From Maridesulfovibrio frigidus DSM 17176 (GTDB taxonomy: Bacteria > Desulfobacterota > Desulfovibrionia > Desulfovibrionales > Desulfovibrionaceae), in contig NZ_JONL01000004.1 in the NCBI RefSeq assembly GCF_000711735.1, positions 186,001 through 250,000 on the forward strand: a stretch of DNA of 64,000 nt. Reading direction: 5' to 3'. Below the pieces are notes generated by a model. It did not search any database and had not been told where the DNA came from. It saw only the letters and a program-made list of their open reading frames with translations. Made by a program: the position numbers and the translations under genes. Each line of letters begins with the position of its first letter. The stretch's first letter is position 1. Below are positions 26,087 through 35,190 of the stretch, piece after piece.

Positions 26087-26216
26087 CATTATCAAGCGCC
26101 TAGGCTTAAGCAGATTAGGCAATTTCAGGTATATTAGATTGATTTGAAATACTTAGTTATGTAGAGGTCGCTTCATTTGCTGTCTTAAAATAGAATCAAA
26201 GGACTGGTGGTTTAAT

Positions 26217-27593
26217 ATGAAAAAAGTTTTTTATTTATGTTTGTTAGTGGTCTTCGCAGGTCTTTTTTCAAGTTGCTCGGGAACAGGCAATGGGTCTCTT
26301 GATACAGGCGAGCCTCTGTTGATTGCCGATGATAACCTCGATGTGACTCAACTTGCAGGAAAACGTCCTGTAACTCTTACTGAGCTTGTCCAATACTCAG
26401 CCGAGCAGCAGTATTCGTCTTTGGACAGTATTTACAATCGTCCTCCTGATGATATGACTAGAAGTTATTATGTGCAGCTTAGTGAAAGTAACGAAATTGT
26501 GCACCTCGATGAGCACGTTACTAACCTTGTTCAAAAGGGAGATGTTCTCGCTTCGGGTCATCAAAATGGGTTAATCCGTATTTATGGTGGGTCTGGTTGC
26601 TCCGCTGTGCAAACTGCATCTGATCCTGTAACTGGTATTTCGTGGTTTCCAAAATCTTCTATTCTCGCTGCGACTTCGGGCAATAATGCTTTTGTTGAAG
26701 TATTCAGGGTTGATACTTGCTCCAGAGTTGTGGCCGCAGATGTAAACAGTACTATTGAAAAATTTTCTATTTCTCCGAAAGGATCGTGGCTTGCCATGAT
26801 TGATAACGCCCGCAGGCTCTGGGTTGGACCTCCTTCTGGGCCATTTAATCAGATTTTCAGGTTTATGCATGAGCCGCTGATGCTTTCCTTTTCAGATGAA
26901 GAGGGACTTTTAATGGCAGTTGATGTTACTGGTGATCTTAACATGTGGTCTCCTTTAAAGAGGACGAAAATTTTTAATAACAAAATTCAGGGTGGTCCTT
27001 TTGAATTTGTTAAGGCGGACGGACCATATCTCGATATGACCACGGAATCTGGAGACAGGTTCCGCTGGGATGTCGGACAGCGTAGACGCTCGGCCTATCA
27101 TGAAAATATTAATAATTTTTACTTAAAAAATGGTGTTGTTTCATACCGTTCACCGCGCAAGAGATTGTCCCGCAAGGTGTTTTTTAACCCTGTTTCTATT
27201 GAAGTTTTTAGGTCTGCATCAGCCAAAGCTTACCGGGTGAATGACATTGATGGTGAGATGAGATATTATTCATCCGTTACCGGAGAGCCTCTTGAAGGAG
27301 TTCAGGATTTAGCTGATTGGAAAAAAGTTACTATTGGCAGAGACTTTACTTTTTCAGAAAGAGGACGCCCATTTGTTCTTGCAGAACCCATCGCACAGCG
27401 TGAATTTCAACGGTTGTATTGTCGGTTCATACCAAGTAAGGGATATTTTTTGTGGTGGGATAAAGTAACGCGCCCCGATGATTATTTCAAATCACGCGGT
27501 ATGCTTCCTCGCCGTTTAGGTCTTTCCGGCCAGTCTCCGCTTAAGTGGGAGCCGCTTGAAGTCGGGAAAATAGATATTAGGGATATTAATTAA
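26217..27593 (+). CDS. Lipoprotein with beta-propeller (WD40-like) domain, T2SS-linked
   Basis: 458 residues. The N-terminus [20 protein letters not shown] is a lipoprotein signal with lipobox FSSC (Cys20). The body has repeated blade-like segments ([68 protein letters not shown]), consistent with a WD40/YVTN beta-propeller at about 115-300. The rest is unrecognised. It stands first in the plus-strand transcript, 34 bases before gspG, and may be an accessory periplasmic or outer-membrane factor of the secretion system, for example in secretin assembly or substrate handling. That role is inferred from position only. Confidence 0.75.
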   Translation: MKKVFYLCLLVVFAGLFSSCSGTGNGSLDTGEPLLIADDNLDVTQLAGKRPVTLTELVQYSAEQQYSSLDSIYNRPPDDMTRSYYVQLSESNEIVHLDEHVTNLVQKGDVLASGHQNGLIRIYGGSGCSAVQTASDPVTGISWFPKSSILAATSGNNAFVEVFRVDTCSRVVAADVNSTIEKFSISPKGSWLAMIDNARRLWVGPPSGPFNQIFRFMHEPLMLSFSDEEGLLMAVDVTGDLNMWSPLKRTKIFNNKIQGGPFEFVKADGPYLDMTTESGDRFRWDVGQRRRSAYHENINNFYLKNGVVSYRSPRKRLSRKVFFNPVSIEVFRSASAKAYRVNDIDGEMRYYSSVTGEPLEGVQDLADWKKVTIGRDFTFSERGRPFVLAEPIAQREFQRLYCRFIPSKGYFLWWDKVTRPDDYFKSRGMLPRRLGLSGQSPLKWEPLEVGKIDIRDIN

Positions 27594-27627
27594 TAGATTC
27601 AATTTCAAAATATTAGCAGAGGCGAAA

Positions 27628-28089
27628 ATGGAAAAAAGGGAAAATAGAATTTTGGAGAGCAAAAAAGCTCAGCGCGGGTTCAGTCTTATCGAACTTATGA
27701 TCGTAATCGTTATTCTTGGTCTTTTGGCATCCATGCTTGTTCCTAAAATTATGGATAGACCAAACGACGCTAGAGTTACTAAAGCTCAGATGGATATGAA
27801 GGCTTTAGGCTCTGCTTTAAAGCTTTATAAGCTTGATACCGGAAGATATCCTTCCACTGAGCAGGGTCTTAAAGCTTTGATTGAAAAGCCTGATACACGC
27901 CCAGTTCCTCGTAATTACCGCAAAGGTGGATATCTTGATTCTACCGTAGCGCCAGTTGATCCTTGGGGTTATGATTATATTTACAGAAGTCCGGGCGAAG
28001 ATGATCGAGATTTTGAGATTATTTCTCTTGGCGCAGATGGAATGGAAGGCGGCGAAGATTACGATGCCGATATCAACAGTTGGGAATAG
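27628..28089 (+). CDS. gspG: Type II secretion major pseudopilin GspG
   Basis: 153 residues. Type III signal: prepilin peptidase would cleave between G17 and F18 ([17 protein letters not shown]) with the conserved Glu at +5. The C-terminal half has the GspG signature: Y[21 protein letters not shown], the [13 protein letters not shown] loop and the end [16 protein letters not shown], which includes calcium-binding Asp residues. It polymerises into the pseudopilus piston. The start region has GCAGAGGCG upstream. gspH follows with overlapping or near-overlapping start. Confidence 0.96.
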   Translation: MEKRENRILESKKAQRGFSLIELMIVIVILGLLASMLVPKIMDRPNDARVTKAQMDMKALGSALKLYKLDTGRYPSTEQGLKALIEKPDTRPVPRNYRKGGYLDSTVAPVDPWGYDYIYRSPGEDDRDFEIISLGADGMEGGEDYDADINSWE

Positions 28090-28112
28090 ATCCTAGTTCT
28101 CAGGGTTCCGTA

Positions 28113-28541
28113 ATGCCTAAGCATTCAAAGCGAAGCCGCTCTAGCGGCATGACATTTATCGAGTTATTGATCGTGCTTATCATAGTGGGCATGGGCTGGT
28201 TTACGCTCATGCCCAATCTTGATCTTGCTGGAGACGGGGAAGAAGACGCCTTGGTTCAGGTTAATTCGTTTGTCTATAAGGCTCGTAATAGGGCTGTAGA
28301 TACTGATTCAAAACAGACACTCTATATTGATTTTGAAGAAGGATTTTTACAGTGGGGAGAGGAGAAAGTATCTCTTCCGGGCAAGGTGCTTAGTGGGCAT
28401 TTGAATGAAGAACCTCTTGACGGAGAAGGGGTGGACTTTTCTATTTACCCTGAAGGGTTTAGTGACGAGGTTCGGCTCGTGTTAGAAGGCGGTGTTACTT
28501 TTAGCTTGGATCCACTCTCTGTACGTTTTTTGGAGATTTAG
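28113..28541 (+). CDS. gspH: Type II secretion minor pseudopilin GspH
   Basis: 142 residues from ATG 28113 with AGGG about 8 bases upstream. An in-frame TTG at 28080, overlapping the gspG end, would add 11 residues. The prepilin site is G12/M13 in SSGMTFIELLIVLIIVG with Glu at +5. The rest is a divergent beta-rich domain (WFTLMPNLDLAG, ARNRAVDTDSKQTLYIDF) typical of the GspH/FimT family. It belongs to the pseudopilus. Assignment rests on motif and position between gspG and gspI. Confidence 0.82.
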   Translation: MPKHSKRSRSSGMTFIELLIVLIIVGMGWFTLMPNLDLAGDGEEDALVQVNSFVYKARNRAVDTDSKQTLYIDFEEGFLQWGEEKVSLPGKVLSGHLNEEPLDGEGVDFSIYPEGFSDEVRLVLEGGVTFSLDPLSVRFLEI

Positions 28542-28542
28542 C

Positions 28543-28908
28543 TTGCCGGATAAAAATGGGTTTTCACTAATAGAAATCATAGTCGCGTTGACTATCGCAG
28601 CAACTCTGTCCATATCCTTTCTTGGTGTGCAGCGTCAAAGCGCCCTTATGGCGCAAATGTCTAAAGATTCATGGGATGTGTTAAATATTTCTCAGGACAT
28701 TCTCGCTCATAAATACCCTGATGGACTGACAGTTTTTTCTTCTGGCTGGATTCCATGGTCAGGCCCGCCTCAGGGAGATTTTAGAGTGAGCCTAGAAACC
28801 ATTTCTTCTACCGGTATTGGGAATTATTTAATAGAAGCACGAAGCGGAGAGTATACGATGTCGTGGAAGGTGTACCGCGTTTCTCACAGGAATTTTAATA
28901 ACCGATGA
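28543..28908 (+). CDS. gspI: Type II secretion minor pseudopilin GspI
   Basis: 121 residues from TTG 28543, chosen because GGAG lies 8 bases upstream and it begins just 2 bases after the gspH stop. Frames open further upstream overlap gspH. The very short leader (LPDKNG) ends at the prepilin site G6/F7 with FSLIEIIVALTIAATLSI and Glu at +5. Small size and the position between gspH and gspJ identify GspI, a tip component of the pseudopilus. It overlaps the gspJ start (ATGA). Confidence 0.8.
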   Translation: MPDKNGFSLIEIIVALTIAATLSISFLGVQRQSALMAQMSKDSWDVLNISQDILAHKYPDGLTVFSSGWIPWSGPPQGDFRVSLETISSTGIGNYLIEARSGEYTMSWKVYRVSHRNFNNR

Positions 28909-29492
28909 TATCCTCTTCTTTCATTAATAAAAACAGCCATTCTTTACGGGAAGGTGGATTTTCACTGATTGAAGTGCTGGTTGGGCTAATTCTGTCTGGC
29001 TTGCTCATGAGTATGGTTGCCATGGTTCTTGGGCAATCCATAACAAATAATGAAGTCGTACGCAGTAATGTTGGATTGTCATCTCGCATGTTTACGCTGA
29101 GGCGTATACTTCATAGAGATTTGCAAAATAGGGTTATAGGTGGAATTCTGGAGATGAGGGAAGATGGATTTAAGTTAGTTACAAGTAATAACTCTCTTGA
29201 AGACGGAGCTGTTCCTGTGAATGTTTTTTGGGATTTATCAGGAAACATGATTCGCCGACATGAAGACTCTGATAAATTGTCATATGCAAGTTCATTTCAA
29301 TTGATGCGTGGAGTTTCTTCTTGGACGTTAGAGATTTTGGACGGAAGAGATGGTACTTGGATTTCTGCTCTTCAATTGGAAAACAGGCCTCTTAATTTGG
29401 ACTCCGTAATAAAAGCCATAAGGTTAAATTTGGTGTTTGAAGATGGGCAGCGCACTTTGATTGTTGAGAGGATTCCGTATGCTTTTGAATAA
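28905..29492 (+). CDS. gspJ: Type II secretion minor pseudopilin GspJ
   Basis: 195 residues. Prepilin site G18/F19 (REGGFSLIEVLVGLILSG) with Glu at +5. Downstream sequence (RMFTLRRILHRDLQNRVIGG, LMRGVSSWTLEILDGRDGTW, IKAIRLNLVFEDGQ) is the GspJ pattern of an RxLxRDLQ-type helix and a late beta domain. It starts by ATGA overlap with gspI and overlaps gspK by 14 bases. Part of the I-J-K tip complex. Confidence 0.87.
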   Translation: MISSSFINKNSHSLREGGFSLIEVLVGLILSGLLMSMVAMVLGQSITNNEVVRSNVGLSSRMFTLRRILHRDLQNRVIGGILEMREDGFKLVTSNNSLEDGAVPVNVFWDLSGNMIRRHEDSDKLSYASSFQLMRGVSSWTLEILDGRDGTWISALQLENRPLNLDSVIKAIRLNLVFEDGQRTLIVERIPYAFE

Positions 29493-30423
29493 GAATAGAG
29501 ATAATTCTAAAGGTGTAGTTCTAGTCCTCGTTTTGGTTATTTTTATGGCCCTTTCGGGACTGACTCTTATGACTATTGAAGTTAGTACTCGCGGAGCAGT
29601 TGAAGCCAGTAGGATGCGTAGCGAATATGATGCTCATTTTATTGCTGAAGAAATCTTATATTTGGTTTTTGAAAAAATTCGCAACGATAATACTCCTTTT
29701 TCAGACACCCCGATGGAAGAATGGGCTGGCCTGTGGGAAGATGACAATGTGTCATATGTGGTGCGCCCTTGTAATTCCAAAATAAATCTAAATAAGCTCG
29801 CGGACCTAAATGATAATGCGAAAGTTTTATCTATAATGCGATCTCTTCTTCCTGGCGGTGCTGATGTTCCTAGGTTGCTTGGTAGTCTGGGGGGATGGGT
29901 TGGTAAGTCCGATAGCGCTGTTTTAGAGAAAATGGATATGCTTTACTACGCATCACAATTCCCATCTTACGCTCCTCCACATAACTACCTACAAGCACCT
30001 GAAGAGATTTTGCTTGTGAGTGGTTGGAAGGATTTAGACAGGCAATGGGTGGATGCTACTTTTACTGTGTGGGGTGATGAGAACGTCAATATTAATTTCG
30101 CTTCAAAGGAAATTCTACTCGCATATTTCCCGGAACTCGGACGCAAAATTAGTAGCATTCTTCACTGGCGCAATACTCGGGGATTTACGGATTTGAGTCA
30201 GGTCCTAACTGTGGCAGGGATAGAGGCTGATTCTGATATTTACAGAGAGATGCTCTCCCTGTTAACGGTCAGATCAAGTTATTTTGAGGTTATAGTTACG
30301 GCGGAGGTGACTGGTTGCAGGGTAGTAAAAAGATATATCATCGCTAGGCCGGAAACTTTTCAAACACAGTTGTCGAAGTTGATTTTTCAAAGTGATATAT
30401 CGGTAACTTTTCCTGAAAGCTAA
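29479..30423 (+). CDS. gspK: Type II secretion minor pseudopilin GspK
   Basis: 314 residues from ATG 29479 with GAGAGG upstream. The leader MLLNKNRDNSKG ends at G12 before VVLVLVLVIFMALSG. The usual Glu at +5 is absent, as expected for GspK. A long alpha domain contains INLNKLADLND and ILHWRNTRGFTDLSQVLTVAG, the typical GspK region. It caps the pseudopilus tip with GspI and GspJ. About 85 bases separate it from gspL. Confidence 0.9.
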   Translation: MLLNKNRDNSKGVVLVLVLVIFMALSGLTLMTIEVSTRGAVEASRMRSEYDAHFIAEEILYLVFEKIRNDNTPFSDTPMEEWAGLWEDDNVSYVVRPCNSKINLNKLADLNDNAKVLSIMRSLLPGGADVPRLLGSLGGWVGKSDSAVLEKMDMLYYASQFPSYAPPHNYLQAPEEILLVSGWKDLDRQWVDATFTVWGDENVNINFASKEILLAYFPELGRKISSILHWRNTRGFTDLSQVLTVAGIEADSDIYREMLSLLTVRSSYFEVIVTAEVTGCRVVKRYIIARPETFQTQLSKLIFQSDISVTFPES

Positions 30424-30508
30424 CAATAAGTGATCGCTTGGCAAAATTCATTATCTTTTTCGATAAATAGACAAACCGCTTGCTTACAGGTATAGGACAG
30501 AGCCATAG

Positions 30509-31624
30509 ATGGCCGCAATAAAATTAGTATATATACTCACTTTTTCAGAGCAAGAACATCAGTGGATGTTGTTTGATGGTAACAAGCTTTCCGAGTCGGA
30601 AGGCCCTGATCCTAAAAACAAATATCCGGTGGTTGCGCTGTTGCCTGATCATCTTTTCTTTTTCTTTAAACCGAAAGGGGTGAATAAGTCTCGCCACGCG
30701 AAGTCTGCAACCCTTATGCAGATGAACTATTCTTTTCCAGAACAAGATTTTGGTTTTAAAGTGCTACGCCCTTCCGGCGGAGCCGTTCTCGGTTATACTT
30801 CCCACGATCTTCTTGATAGATTTTTGGACACCCACAGAGAAGTTTTGGGCAGGGCAACTGTGCTTACTTCTGCTTTTACTGTTTGCTGGCGAGCCGCTGT
30901 AGCCGAAGGGTTATCGGTTTGGAGCTGGAAAGGGCAGGATGGGATGCAGATTTTGGCCTCTGGTGATGACCTCACTTATTTTAGTGGGGGCGAAGGTGAA
31001 TTCAGTAATCGCTATGACAGGCTGGGGCTTGAGGGTAATCCCGAAGATATAAATCTTGAGATGGCCTGTAAAGTTTTCACAGATAAAAAAATCAAATGGT
31101 CTAGGCTTAATTTGCTTTCAGGCACAAGTTCAGTAGCAGACAAGAGTGTTTCTATTGAATTTAAGCCTTATTTAATTTCAGCTATTTTAGCTACTTTGAT
31201 TGGATTGTTTTTTATAATCGGCCAGTATCATCGTTGGGGGGTAAGTCAGGATGCTGCTGCTTCGTGGCGCACAAAATTAAAAGAAGTATATGTTGCCGCA
31301 CTTGGACCTGCGCCGGGGTCAGATCCATATGGGAAGATCCTTTTCAAGCTGGATCAATTGAAAAGTGGCGGCGGAAGCAAGGGCGTTGATGTTCTTGGTT
31401 TACTTTCTTTTGTGAGTGATAGTTCTCCTGTGGGAATAGCGATTGAAAGCTTTAATCTGGGAGCAGATTCCGGGAATATTCGCGGTAAAGTCAGTTCTTA
31501 TGATGACCTTGATACCATGATGGAGAAACTTGCTACGAGTGTAGCCTTTAACTTTGTTTTGGAGCAGGCCACGAACGCTCCGGATGGGATTATTTTTAGT
31601 TTGAGAGCTGAGTATAATCGCTAG
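30509..31624 (+). CDS. gspL: Type II secretion protein GspL
   Basis: 371 residues. A cytoplasmic actin-like N-terminal domain (about 1-205; LLPDHLFFFFKPKG, LDRFLDTHREVLG) is followed by one membrane helix (about 213-235; SAILATLIGLFFIIGQYH) and a periplasmic ferredoxin-like domain (about 270-371). In the secretion machine GspL recruits the ATPase GspE to the inner membrane. Sequence is divergent from proteobacterial GspL, so assignment leans on architecture and on position between gspK and gspM. Confidence 0.8.
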   Translation: MAAIKLVYILTFSEQEHQWMLFDGNKLSESEGPDPKNKYPVVALLPDHLFFFFKPKGVNKSRHAKSATLMQMNYSFPEQDFGFKVLRPSGGAVLGYTSHDLLDRFLDTHREVLGRATVLTSAFTVCWRAAVAEGLSVWSWKGQDGMQILASGDDLTYFSGGEGEFSNRYDRLGLEGNPEDINLEMACKVFTDKKIKWSRLNLLSGTSSVADKSVSIEFKPYLISAILATLIGLFFIIGQYHRWGVSQDAAASWRTKLKEVYVAALGPAPGSDPYGKILFKLDQLKSGGGSKGVDVLGLLSFVSDSSPVGIAIESFNLGADSGNIRGKVSSYDDLDTMMEKLATSVAFNFVLEQATNAPDGIIFSLRAEYNR

Positions 31625-31687
31625 TTGAAGCTGCTTCGCAAGGTTTGAATTTATATTTTTTGAATAGTGTTTAAAAGGTAGATTTTT

Positions 31688-32185
31688 ATGGAACTGGAAA
31701 GATTTTTTATCTGGCAGGATTGGCCTGTTGAAAAGCAAAAACTCTTCTTTGCGGCTCTTGTCGCGGCGTGGGCGCTTGTGCTTTTTATGATATGGTCCGG
31801 TTTACATGAAAGTCAGCTTAGTGCTGGACGCGTTGCTCTGCAAAGCAAACATAACTACAGTAAGACTTTACCTTTAGTTGAGCAGCTTAAAGCTGGAGAA
31901 GCATCACGTGGAGCTCTTGTTGACCGCGAACCTATGACTGCGGCTCAGCAGGTTATTCGCGACCTTGGGCTTGATACCAGACTTACATCTCTCCGTCCGC
32001 TTCAGGCCGGCAGTAACGCAGGGGAAGGGGTTCAGGTCATTCTTGAAGCGTTGAATCTTCCGGAAATTGTATACTTAATGCGTGATTTTAATGTGCGCGG
32101 CGGGTTGAGGGTTTCCACTATTACAATCAACCACAGGCTGGACACGCCAGATTTGGCAGATGTGCAGATTATCCTTGTCAGGTAG
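31688..32185 (+). CDS. gspM: Type II secretion protein GspM
   Basis: 165 residues. A short cytoplasmic start, one membrane helix (about 19-38; FAALVAAWALVLFMIWSG) and a periplasmic ferredoxin-like domain (VIRDLGLDTRLTSLRPLQ, LNLPEIVYLMRDFNVRGGLR). Size and layout fit GspM, which partners GspL. The sequence is divergent; position after gspL and before gspN supports the call. Spacing to gspN is 9 bases. Confidence 0.77.
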   Translation: MELERFFIWQDWPVEKQKLFFAALVAAWALVLFMIWSGLHESQLSAGRVALQSKHNYSKTLPLVEQLKAGEASRGALVDREPMTAAQQVIRDLGLDTRLTSLRPLQAGSNAGEGVQVILEALNLPEIVYLMRDFNVRGGLRVSTITINHRLDTPDLADVQIILVR

Positions 32186-32194
32186 GCCAGCCAT

Positions 32195-32929
32195 ATGAAA
32201 TTCATACCCAAATTTTCTATTAAAAAAGTTTTAAGCCGCTTCTTTCTGTTCATGGGCGGATTGATTCTTGGTGCTTTTTTGTTTTTACCATGGGAAGTTG
32301 TATGGTCTCAGGTCTTTAAAATGGTTGATGCCAAAGTTTCCGCTGCGACTATTCAGTGGGGAGATTTTGTCAGCGCCGGACCGCTTTCTTTTGAAGTGAC
32401 TAATGTTTATGTCACCACCAATAAGGGGCAGATCATAACTATTCCTCAGCTTGGAGTGTACGCCGGTTTTTCTCCTTTACTAGAAGTAAGGGTTAAAACT
32501 GGTCCTGTTCTTTCAGTTAAGGTTTTTAAATCTAAGGCACTTACTTTGAGTGGCGGTATTGATCTCGCAAGAATTATGAAGATGGACGGGCTGGGCGGTA
32601 AGGTTAAAATTACTTCTGATGTGAGTTTCCCTGAATGGGGGGCGCCACCGAAGTCTGGAAGTATTGTTCTCAGGTCCGATCAAGTTGAAATTCCAGGTGG
32701 ACTTATTGCAGAAGATGTTAGTGTTAATGCTGTTCTTTCGGGAAACCAATTTCAGCTAAATTCATTTAGTAGTGGAATGCCAATACCTGCCAATGCGAAA
32801 GGATCTGCGACTCTGAATTGGAACAATTTGCGAGATTCTACTTATATGATCAGCGGTAGTGCCACATTCGGGAATACTGAGCGCCAGTTCACCAAATCCG
32901 GTAATTTGTCTAAATATTTGAATTTCTAA
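32195..32929 (+). CDS. gspN: Type II secretion protein GspN
   Basis: 244 residues. One N-terminal membrane helix (about 14-32; FFLFMGGLILGAFLFLPW) is followed by a periplasmic beta-rich region with AsmA-like pieces (ALTLSGGIDLARIMKMDG, IVLRSDQVEIPGGLIAEDV). This matches the GspN family found at the end of some type II secretion operons. It is the last gene of the plus-strand secretion transcript. GspN is often dispensable; its role here is unknown. Confidence 0.75.
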   Translation: MKFIPKFSIKKVLSRFFLFMGGLILGAFLFLPWEVVWSQVFKMVDAKVSAATIQWGDFVSAGPLSFEVTNVYVTTNKGQIITIPQLGVYAGFSPLLEVRVKTGPVLSVKVFKSKALTLSGGIDLARIMKMDGLGGKVKITSDVSFPEWGAPPKSGSIVLRSDQVEIPGGLIAEDVSVNAVLSGNQFQLNSFSSGMPIPANAKGSATLNWNNLRDSTYMISGSATFGNTERQFTKSGNLSKYLNF

Positions 32930-32965
32930 TTTTCATTCTCTTTCACTTCTTGCCAAAGAGATACT

Positions 32966-33541
32966 ATGATTCTTAATAATATACTTTCTTATGCGAAATG
33001 CGTGCTTCTTGAGGTTCTTGAACCCGGTTGTATTGCTATCGATGCCACTGTTGGTAATGGTTATGATACTGTTTTTCTTGCTCAGCAGGTTGGCAGTGAG
33101 GGTAGAGTTTTCGGTTTTGACATACAGCTCGATGCTATTGAGCAGACGCGCGAGAAGTTAGAAGAAGAATGTTTGCCCGATAACTGGACGTTATTTCAGA
33201 CCGGGCACGAAAATATGCTCAAGATCATTCCTCCAGAATTGCATGGCACGGTAAGCGTTGTCGTGTTCAATCTCGGATTTTTGCCCGGCAGTGATAAGAG
33301 CGTTATAACCAAAGCCTCCACTACCGTCGAGGCTCTTAAATATTCGCTTGATCTTCTTGCTGTCGGCGGACTTGTTTGCATTGCAATTTATGCAGGCCAC
33401 CCCGGCGGGGATGAAGAAGATGTTGCGGTTCGCCATTTTTGCAGCACGCTTGATTATCATTCCGTGCGTGTTATTCAGAGTGAAATGACTAATAAGCCTG
33501 GGTATCCTATTCGCCTTTTGTTTTTGACTAAGATTAAGTAG
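32966..33541 (+). CDS. mnmM: Class I SAM-dependent methyltransferase, MnmM (YtqB) family
   Basis: 191 residues, the length of the YtqB family. SAM-binding motif I is IDATVGNGYDTVFLAQQVG (about 24-42), followed by VFGFDIQLDAIEQTREKL and VVFNLGFLPGSDKSV, with the latter's NLGxLPG-S-K signature diagnostic for this family. B. subtilis YtqB was identified as MnmM, which methylates the wobble uridine modification of certain tRNAs; the same role is likely here. AAGAGAT precedes the start. A strong hairpin terminator follows. Confidence 0.85.
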   Translation: MILNNILSYAKCVLLEVLEPGCIAIDATVGNGYDTVFLAQQVGSEGRVFGFDIQLDAIEQTREKLEEECLPDNWTLFQTGHENMLKIIPPELHGTVSVVVFNLGFLPGSDKSVITKASTTVEALKYSLDLLAVGGLVCIAIYAGHPGGDEEDVAVRHFCSTLDYHSVRVIQSEMTNKPGYPIRLLFLTKIK

Positions 33542-33629
33542 TTTTTTGTCACCGGCGGGCAGAATCTTTGCTCTTAGGGGTATGAATGCCAACGTTAAGT
33601 GATAAGGTTTTGATAAAAATTCCAATGAG

Positions 33630-33668
33630 AAAGGTCCGGTAGAGATTGTCTCTACCGGACCTTTTTTT
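33630..33668 (+). terminator. Bidirectional Rho-independent terminator
   Basis: A 16-bp perfect stem (AAAGGTCCGGTAGAGA with TCTCTACCGGACCTTT) around a 3-base loop, followed by a T run on the plus strand and by an A/T-rich side on the minus strand. It lies between mnmM (plus) and fdtB (minus), which converge on it, and can serve both. Confidence 0.93.
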
Positions 33669-33686
33669 GTAAATTTGGGATTTCGT

Positions 33687-34781
33687 TTAGTAGAATTCTT
33701 TGATGGTGTTTACTACGTACTCGGCTTGTTCTGCTGTCATGTGAGGGCCGATTGGTAGTGAGACTACTTCGCGGTGAATTGCTTCACTAATTGGCAGTGA
33801 AAGGTGCGACATATGTCTATATGCACCTTGCTTATGAGGCGGTGTTGGGTAGTGAATGCCCGTCTCGATGCCGCTTTCTTTTAGGTGAGTGATTAACCCT
33901 TCCCTACCTTCGCAGCGGACTACAAATAGATGCCATACTGGCTGTGCCCATTCTTCTACAACGGGTAAAACTAGCGGGGTATCTTTTAATCCTTTGAGGT
34001 AAATGTCCGCTATATTTCTTCTGCGCCAGTTCCAATCATCGAGTATTTCAAGCTTGATTCGGAGGAAGGCTGCCTGCATTTCATCCAGTCTGCTGTTGAA
34101 TCCTAAGGAGTCGTGGACATACTTTTCTGATGAACCGTAATTTCCAATAGTGCGAATTTTCTCCGCGATGGTTTCATCGGTAGCAGTGATTGCTCCGCCG
34201 TCTCCGAAAGCCCCTAGGTTTTTACCTGGGTAAAAACTGAAAGCCGCGGCGTGTCCTAAGGTACCGCTCATTCTTCCTTTGTATAAGGAACCATGCGCTT
34301 GTGCTGCGTCTGTTAGAACAAATAGGGAGTTTGCTTCGGCAAAAGCCATTATCGGGTCCATATCTGCGGGTTGTCCGTAAAGATGAACTGGAATGATTGC
34401 TTTAGTATTTTTAGTCATGGCCTGCTCAAGATTGGCAGGATTCATGTTGTAGGTGGCTTCAATAGGTTCCACTGGGACAATATTTGCCCCTGTGCGAGTT
34501 ACGGCAAGCCACGTTGCAATGTACGTATTTGAGGGGACCAGAACATCGTCACCCGGTCCAATTCCAGCGGCTCGCAGGGCCAGCTCTAAGGAATCCAGTC
34601 CGTTTCCTGTTCCTATACAGTGGTTGGCTCCTGTATAAGTAGCGAATTCTTTTTCGAATGCTTTTACTTCAGCACCGAGGATGTACCAACCTGACTCAAG
34701 AACTCTTTTTGCGGCAACATCTAAGCTGGATGCAAGAGTTGTGTAGGTCCAGCCTACATCGAGAAATTTGATTTTAGTCAT
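33687..34781 (-). CDS. fdtB: DegT-type dTDP-keto-sugar aminotransferase (FdtB-like)
   Basis: 364 residues. Cofactor motifs are GTGNGLDSLELAL (57-69), TDAAQAHG (157-164) and PLP lysine K187 in FSFYPGKNLGAFGDGG. This FYPxKNLGAxGDGG form is typical of 3-aminotransferases such as FdtB/QdtB. The start overlaps the fdtA-like ketoisomerase gene by 8 bases. The pair should make dTDP-3-amino-3,6-dideoxyhexose (Fuc3N or Qui3N). Neither rmlA/rmlB nor an N-acyltransferase is nearby. Confidence 0.88.
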   Translation of the reverse strand: MTKIKFLDVGWTYTTLASSLDVAAKRVLESGWYILGAEVKAFEKEFATYTGANHCIGTGNGLDSLELALRAAGIGPGDDVLVPSNTYIATWLAVTRTGANIVPVEPIEATYNMNPANLEQAMTKNTKAIIPVHLYGQPADMDPIMAFAEANSLFVLTDAAQAHGSLYKGRMSGTLGHAAAFSFYPGKNLGAFGDGGAITATDETIAEKIRTIGNYGSSEKYVHDSLGFNSRLDEMQAAFLRIKLEILDDWNWRRRNIADIYLKGLKDTPLVLPVVEEWAQPVWHLFVVRCEGREGLITHLKESGIETGIHYPTPPHKQGAYRHMSHLSLPISEAIHREVVSLPIGPHMTAEQAEYVVNTIKEFY

Positions 34782-35190
34782 TAATTTTTACCGCCTTTAT
34801 GAAGTCTTCATAGGTGTAGTAATAATCTGCCGGATCGTAATATTCCGATGCTAGGACGAGACATACAGAGCCGGACGAAAAATTTTCCAGTTCACGCCAA
34901 GTCATCTTTGGAACATAGAGTCCATAGTATGAGCGATTCAGTGAAAATGTTGTTTTATTTTTTCCGTCATCTAATACTACATCAAAGCTACCTGATGCGG
35001 CAATGATGTATTGTCTTAATTCTTTATGAGCATGTCCGCCGCGTGATTCTCCACCTGGGACGTCATAGAGGTAATAAACTCTTTTGATATCAAAAGGAAT
35101 ATGGCGGCTGTTTTCAATGAAAGTCAGGTTGCCGCGATTATCTTCGATTTTCGGAAGATCTATAAGGTGCGGCTTGTCTTCATTAATCAT
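34774..35190 (-). CDS. fdtA: dTDP-4-keto-6-deoxyhexose 3,4-ketoisomerase (FdtA/WxcM-like cupin)
   Basis: A 138-residue single-domain cupin, the size of FdtA. The core RVYYLYDVPGGESRGGHAHK contains the two conserved histidines of the active site (RGGHAHK), followed by the LRQYII strand and YGLYVPKMTWRELENF. It moves the keto group from C4 to C3 so that FdtB can aminate C3. It overlaps both neighbours (4 and 8 bases), forming one unit with the GT2 gene upstream. Confidence 0.9.
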   Translation of the reverse strand: MINEDKPHLIDLPKIEDNRGNLTFIENSRHIPFDIKRVYYLYDVPGGESRGGHAHKELRQYIIAASGSFDVVLDDGKNKTTFSLNRSYYGLYVPKMTWRELENFSSGSVCLVLASEYYDPADYYYTYEDFIKAVKIND

